DNA from: Pseudocercospora fijiensis CIRAD86
Taxonomy: Eukaryota; Ascomycota; Dothideomycetes; Mycosphaerellales; Mycosphaerellaceae
NCBI RefSeq assembly: GCF_000340215.1
Contig: NW_006921532.1
Span: 7,707,584-7,771,583, forward strand
Length of the DNA: 64,000 nucleotides
Direction: 5' to 3'
Under the pieces are notes generated by a model. It was not told the origin of the DNA. It did no database searches and saw only the letters and a program-made list of their open reading frames with translations. The translations under genes were made by a program, and so were the position numbers. How positions within the stretch are numbered: position 1 is the stretch's first letter; every line of letters starts with the position of its first letter. Below, piece after piece: positions 58,701-64,000 of the stretch.

Positions 58701-58800
58701 TAGGGTCCGGTAGGTTATTAGATTCCGAAGATTCCGCTAATTCGTAATGCTCGTTTTCGCTAGAGCTAGAGCTTATTCGATTGTCGTAAAGTAGTTAAAA
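55750..58800 (-). pseudogene. Gypsy gag (possibly with protease) relic
   Basis: The minus-strand translation shows a capsid-like helical part (VERFKDNLAEYGLEEESD; LKNLYIERRTEDNDLKEYVREFV; TRLLLKGLP) like the retrotransposon gag domain of fungal Gypsy elements. A CCHC zinc knuckle follows at about 57657-57610, with C-x2-C-x4-[H to Y]-x4-C, so the His is lost to a C-to-T change. A long Ser/Thr/Lys-rich region and further helical stretches run to about 55750. A protease active site was not confidently seen. Many in-frame TAG codons. Confidence 0.8.
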
Positions 58801-58895
58801 TAAAATGCTATAGGAAAGTGTTTTTAGTATATATTGTAGGTTTGGTTTGTTTCGATATTGCTATGCGAGAGAATAGTATACTAGGCTGTTTTCTT

Positions 58896-58922
58896 CTAAT
58901 ATTACCCCCGGGGTAGCATTAG
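58896..58922. repeat. 27-bp C-rich near-palindrome 5' of gag
   Basis: Form: CTAATATTACCCCCGGGG then TAGCATTAG, about 100 bp upstream of the gag relic. Confidence 0.9.
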
Positions 58923-59575
58923 AATTTAGCCTCCTAGGGGTCGCCTATATACCCCTAGGAGCTAAGTTTAGTATTAGACGAAAGCCGCTCGGAGGGAGAG
59001 ACTGCAATCTCTATTTATACCTAGATCCTAGAAACTAGCTCGTATCTCCTTTAGCTAGGCGAGGGGGCGGGGACCTTCTTTTTCTAGTAGAAGGCTAAGT
59101 ACTATCCGAACGAGGTAGCGAATCCCGAAGCAATCTACCCGGTCGATAGGGAAACTGTCTAGGTATCCGACCTATAATCTAGAAATTGCTATCGTATAGA
59201 TAGTCTTAGCAAACTAAGCAAGGCCGATAGGTAATTAGTCTATCTCCTCCTTAGGCGGGCGGTAGCTTATCTCGAGCAAGCGGTACTAAATAGGTCTTCG
59301 ACCTAGAGCCGAGTCCTTAGAAGCTAGCTATAGTTATAGACTAGGCCCTAAGCTATAACAGTCCTAAGGGTTTGTAGCTTTTCGGGGTTAAAGCGATACC
59401 CTCGTTAAGAGGTTTCTCTGCTTGTCGTAACGGCCCCTTAAGATACTTCGGTATCGTCCGTATCGTAGGCTCTTATCGTACCCTCGCTTCGGTTATAGCT
59501 ATTCGTGCCTAGAGACTACCTTTAACACACCCGAACCTATTAAATATAAAGAGATAGCCCTACCTTCGGCTCTAA

Positions 59576-59854
59576 TAAAGGACGGAAACTAATACTACTA
59601 CTACTACTTATAGCAATAGTATAGGCTACCGAGGGTAACATAACCTATAGCAATATAGGCAGCTATGTTTAGCAAGATAGGATAACGAGACTATCGCTTA
59701 GGCTAATAACTAGAGCCCTGCAATATAGGCATTGTAGAAGTGTGACATAAACAATATGCTATACGAGGTTAATGCCCTATCTACAATATAGAAGGAGGCC
59801 TCTTATATAGGCTTAAAACTAGCCTATAGGTGTAGGGCCGGTTACTAGCTAATA
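59576..59854 (-). repeat. LTR of the Gypsy element (5' LTR relative to coding)
   Basis: 279 bp, partner of 47576-47854. Immediately outside, CTAGGGCGTAG resumes the interrupted hAT 20-bp array. Confidence 0.92.
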
Positions 59855-60035
59855 CTAGGGCGTAGTTTTACTATAAGGACACTCTTATTCGACTGCCGGC
59901 TACGATTGCCGGCTATAATAGTTACTAGGTTGTATTTACTACGCTTTATTACCGTTGCTAAGGCGTAGTTACCGTTGCTAGGGCGTAGTTACCGTTGCTA
60001 GGGCGTAGTTACTATTGCTAGGGCGTAGTTGCCGT
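59855..60035. repeat. 20-bp tandem repeats of hAT copy 2, right of the insertion
   Basis: Continuation of the GCCGTTACTAGGGCGTAGTT-type array begun at 47525-47575, followed by the duplicated CTATAAGGACACTC segment. Confidence 0.85.
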
Positions 60036-63000
60036 AGTTGCGAAAGCTTACTTATATAACGTTACGTAGGCGGCAACAATTAGGGCTTCGCGATATTCTT
60101 ATACTTTTAACTTCTTCCTCTATACCTATACTAATAATAACTACTATACGCTACGCCCCCGCCCCTTTCCCTTACAATAGTAAGAGAGAAGCGCGCCGCG
60201 CGCTAAATAGAAGATAGAACTAAAGACCGCGAGTTTGTTTTACCTAAGCGTCTAACTAAAAAGCGTAAGACTAAAGAGGAGTACTCTACGAAGAAGAATT
60301 CCGTACGAGACCGCGAGAGAAAGGACAAGATAGATAAGGATAAAAGAGCTAAGGATAAGAGAAGAAAGGCGCGGAATAAGGCATTCTATCGATAGCTAGC
60401 GCCTATAGAAAAAAGTAAAGGTTAGAATAAGAAGACAACCTAAGAGAAGGCTAAGAGGAGGAAAGAATTGCGGCTAGTTTTCGAGCGTAAAATTCTAGCA
60501 GCGTAAGTTAATCTAGCTAGCGGCCGTAGCTAGTAGCTATAGCCGGTAGCTGTAGCCGGCAGCTATAGCCGGTATATTTTTCTTTAATACGTTAACTAAT
60601 AGCATTTAGACCTATAGCCGCTACCTCTATCGATACGACCGATAATAACGGAGATGTTTAGATAGCCGAGAACAATAATGCTAGAGTTTAGGATACCGCG
60701 ATAGAGCTTAATACTACGAATAAAGGAACTAAAAAAAGCGAGCAGATACTATACGTCGATCTAGTAATAGGTATAGTCTTAGGGCCTAACGCTATAGACG
60801 ATAAGCGCTAGGAGTAGATCGAGCATAGTTAAAGAGACGAGATACTAGTAAAGGGCTAAGGCATAAGTCCTATTAATCTAGAAAATTATAGTTAAAGCTA
60901 CTACGAAAAGCTAGTAAGGATTAGAATCGAGACTAGTCGTCTTTATATCCTCGATATAGAGTAGAAGTTTCTTTATTAGTATTAGAGCGAAGCCTTTGCG
61001 TCTATAAAGGCAAAGTAGCTTGCGATTAATACGATCGGGGCTAGGTATCTAGGGACGGTAGAAGTGTTACTATAGGAGGAAGGGGTATAGGTAATTATTC
61101 TATACTCGGTATATATAGCCGGCGTTCGTAGCCGGCAGATACTAATAGTTAAATAGAAAGCGTTTCTCGAAGGCAGAGTGCTACTACTATATAAAATCTT
61201 TACTAAGGCAGAGAGGGCTTATATCCGGAATCTAAGCTACTAGTAGGATAGGTTAGCGTTAGAATTCTCTAAATCTCTATATAAGCCTCCGAAGGATTAC
61301 CTATTTTAGCGATACGGCTTTATCTCGACTACTCCGTAGGTACCCGAAGAAGCTCGAGCGCTCTTTAAGGTCTTTACTAAGAAGCGGAAGGAGTTCGAGG
61401 ATTAGGATTAGTTAATAGAGCTATTAGTTAGTCTTAGGTTTCGTAGTTAGACTCGGCCTAAGCATTTACTTATCGAGTGTCTTATACTAAAAGAGGATAG
61501 ATTAAGACTAAAAACGAGCTTAGATTTATTAGGTATAGTAGCTCGGTTCCGTTAGTAGGAGAGAGCCGCCGTATAGAAGGCAAAATTCAGGTAGTTAGGG
61601 TAGCTAGGAAAGAAATTCTAGTAGTTAGGCTAGCTAGGGTAGCTAGGAAAAAAAATCTAGTAGTTAGGTAGCTAGGAAACAAAAAAAAAGGTAGCTAGCT
61701 ATTTACTACCTAGCTGTTCCTAACGATACGATACTATAAAAGAAAGGGTGTTTCCCTATAGCTACTAGTATACATCTACTACTCCTAAGTCCTTACCTTA
61801 CCGTACGAAACCTTAAAATATACCGACCGACATTGTATATATACTAGGCGCTATACTAGGAAGGGTAATAACGAGACGATAGTCGAAATAGTCTAGTATA
61901 CGAGCGAGATTGCGACAACGTCGAGAGGAGGTCGTATACTTACCTTCGAGCCTATCGAGTCCTAGATAACGATTAGGGCTAGATTTATCCTCTCCGAATC
62001 CTAGTAGTAGGAATTTATTATAGGGTACTACTACCTAGTCCTTACCTTTACGGAGTCTAAGTAGAAGGTTGTTCGGAGACATAAGAATATCGAGTATTAA
62101 CCCGGAAATCTTCGAAAAGGCTAGCTAGGCGTATCTTTAGAAACCCGAGTATATAGAGTAATTCAATTAATAGGTCTATAAGATATAGTTCCCTTTATAC
62201 TTACGTTCGAAGGAGTATAAACTCCGGAAGTACTCGATGCGATAGGGGAGTAAGGAGCGAACGGATATATTCTAGAAGTTCTTTATAGAGGGGGCATTAT
62301 ACCGTTATACGACTTCTCGACTTAAAGGTTAACTAGTAATTGTCTGTAACTTCTACGGTTTAATCTTAAAATACCCGAAACTAGGGGATAGGAACTTATC
62401 GCCTACGAACTATCTCTATTCTAAACGGTATCGGGAATCTTAAGGAGAGAGGAGAGTTAATATAGATATAGCGTTCTAGAAAGAGGTACGTCTTCTAAAA
62501 TGCCGGCTATAGCTACCGGCTATAGCTGCCGGCTATAGCTGCTAGCTATAGATTCCGGCTACAGATTCCGGCTACTTAAATCAACCGTAGAGGTCTAGCT
62601 AATTATTATAGGCTACGCTTAAGGAAGCTCTAGGATTAAAGGCTACCGATTTCTCCCCCGAAGACTTTAAGTAACTAGTAAACGAAATGCTAGCTACAAA
62701 CGGTCTTCCGGAAGACTTCTACGAAAGGGAGTCTATATAGAAGACATACCTATATCTTATAAACTACCCTCCCCTATTTCTCGGCGCGACAACCTAGCGT
62801 ATTATATTCGAAAAGAACAAAGAGGCTACGTTAGACGATATTCGGGAGATCCTCCGTAATACTCGCCGAGTAGCTATTACTATCGATAGCTAGTTAAGCC
62901 GGACTATAAGAGCCTCCTTTCTCTCGATTATACTATACTTTATTAATTCGGATTAGAAACTCTAGGAACTTATAATCGGATTCCCTAAAATTCTAGGTTC

Positions 63001-64000
63001 CTATACTAGTAAGGATATAGCGAAGCTTGTCTATATAGTAATAGATAGGGTTAGCGTAATAACGAAACTAATCTCGATTACTACGGATAACGCTAGTAAT
63101 AATCGAATATTGCATAAGGCGTTATATATACAATTTACTCGTATATATCTTTAAAATTACTAATTGTATCGATAGGGTCGAGTACGTAGAGGAGATTACA
63201 AGGTCTATAATCTAGCTTAATCTTCCGAATATTAAGCTCGCTACGATTCCGGATACGTACGATAATACGTACGATAATAACGATAAAGAGGAGCCTATTA
63301 ATAGCCCTAGCCCTAACGAATCGGAGCCGACGTCGTTACTAGTTGCATCCCTATAGAAGTTTCCCTACCTCGCTTATATAGTTCAAATCGCGATCCGAGC
63401 CCTCTTTAAGACGCTTAAAATTGCACTATTAAACGACGACTAATAGAAGATCCTAGATAAGGATAAAGCAAAGTCGAAAGTCGAGAAACTTATTATAGTA
63501 ATAAGACGGGATAAGGTAGAGAGCCTCGCTCTCGTTTTATATAAGGTATAACTTTTGTCCGTAGCCGGTACCTATAGCCGGCAACCTAGTATAGTTTTAA
63601 CTCTTTTTCTCTAGCTTCGTCGTCTAGCAATATATACGAACTCGAGCTTATAGAGATATAACCGATTCGAGGCTATTTAAAAGAACCTAATCGAGCGCCC
63701 TAAAACCGATACCTAGAATATCGCATAGAATAAGCGATAGTAAAAGCGGCCTCCTTAGCGCCTACTCCGTTTTACCTAAGACGTTAAGACTTAGTTCGAT
63801 TCGACTTTCTATATAGTTATAAGGGGATATACTTTACGTACCGCTCTCGAGATCTATTAGAGTTCCGAGGGTATTAAGTAGCTCGGCCTTACCGCCGCCG
63901 AATAGCGCTAAGTAGAGTATCTCGTCGATATTAGTAAGTATTACGCGAAGGTTACTACTACGATTAGAAGAATCCGAGGACCGACGATCTACCTTATCTT

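Larger units (their letters stand above)
47576..59854 (-). mobile_element. Complete Ty3/Gypsy LTR retrotransposon, 12.28 kb, RIP-degraded
   Basis: Two 279-bp LTRs flank three consecutive coding relics on the minus strand: gag (about 58800-55750), pol (about 55620-51930) and a third frame (50779-48044). It is inserted in hAT copy 2, and the junctions share CTAG/ACTAG on both sides (47571-47575 and after 59850), a 4-5 bp target duplication whose exact extent is ambiguous. The pol order RT, RNase H, integrase is that of Ty3/Gypsy. At 12.28 kb it is long for the group because of the extra frame. Confidence 0.92.
47304..64000 (+). mobile_element. hAT transposon copy 2, split by the Gypsy insertion, runs off the window
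   Basis: The left part is 47304-47575 and the right part 59855-64000; together they are collinear with copy 1 from 26730 to about 31092. The transposase DNASNN block lies near 63086-63103. Copy 2 has a segment of about 65 bp (near 60325-60390, KDKRAKDKR-like) missing from copy 1, and a longer 13-bp repeat cluster at 62503-62575. Differences from copy 1 are dominated by transitions. The 3' end lies beyond the window. Confidence 0.87.

Overview
The window looks like nuclear DNA of a filamentous ascomycete (Pezizomycotina; Dothideomycetes is a guess, not shown). Short GT-AG introns of 40-70 bp interrupt conserved fungal genes, TTAGGG telomere-type repeats occur, and about 60% of the window carries the signature of repeat-induced point mutation (RIP): CpA and TpG almost gone, TpA inflated, CpG largely kept, and stop codons everywhere.

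Left part, 1-25.2 kb, is mostly gene-bearing DNA of ordinary base composition. In order: a possible tail of an upstream gene (3-74); a poorly coding stretch with frame-broken remnants (about 1.47-2.17 kb); a four-repeat SANT/Myb-like protein (minus); a RIP-degraded Mutator-like transposon (MULE, 3257-6473) with perfect 48-bp terminal inverted repeats (TIRs) and a perfect 9-bp target duplication, sitting in a GGTAC-type microsatellite; a DUF3292 membrane protein (plus); two divergently transcribed BTB/POZ genes; HIR3, the large subunit of the HIR histone chaperone (minus); BUD7/BCH1, an exomer cargo-adaptor gene (plus, divergent from HIR3); a 507-bp MITE-like element; a 65-aa membrane-anchored protein; an allantoate-permease-type MFS transporter (minus); and a GPI-anchored-type surface protein gene (minus) whose 5' part lies in RIP-mutated DNA with three in-frame TAG codons.

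Right part, 25.3-64 kb, is one continuous block of nested, RIP-degraded repeats. It holds two copies of a hAT transposon (26.7-31.57 kb; and 47.3-47.6 plus 59.85 kb to the window end, split by an insertion); two copies of an element with a superfamily 1 helicase relic whose left end carries TTAGGG repeats (from 31.57 and 37.32 kb); a chromodomain-bearing Ty3/Gypsy integrase fragment (36.5-37.3 kb); and a complete 12.28-kb Gypsy element (47576-59854, coding on the minus strand) inserted in the second hAT copy. This Gypsy element has a third long relic frame downstream of pol and a 27-bp near-palindrome at each coding-module border.

The left genes are housekeeping (chromatin, Golgi sorting, transport) and form no evident pathway or cluster. 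The most unusual material is in the repeats: the telomere-repeat-capped helicase element, the palindromes between Gypsy modules, LTRs that differ only by CpA-to-TpA changes, element-specific short palindrome families, and RIP spilling into a neighbouring gene. No intact undescribed system was found; all candidates on the right are degraded relics.
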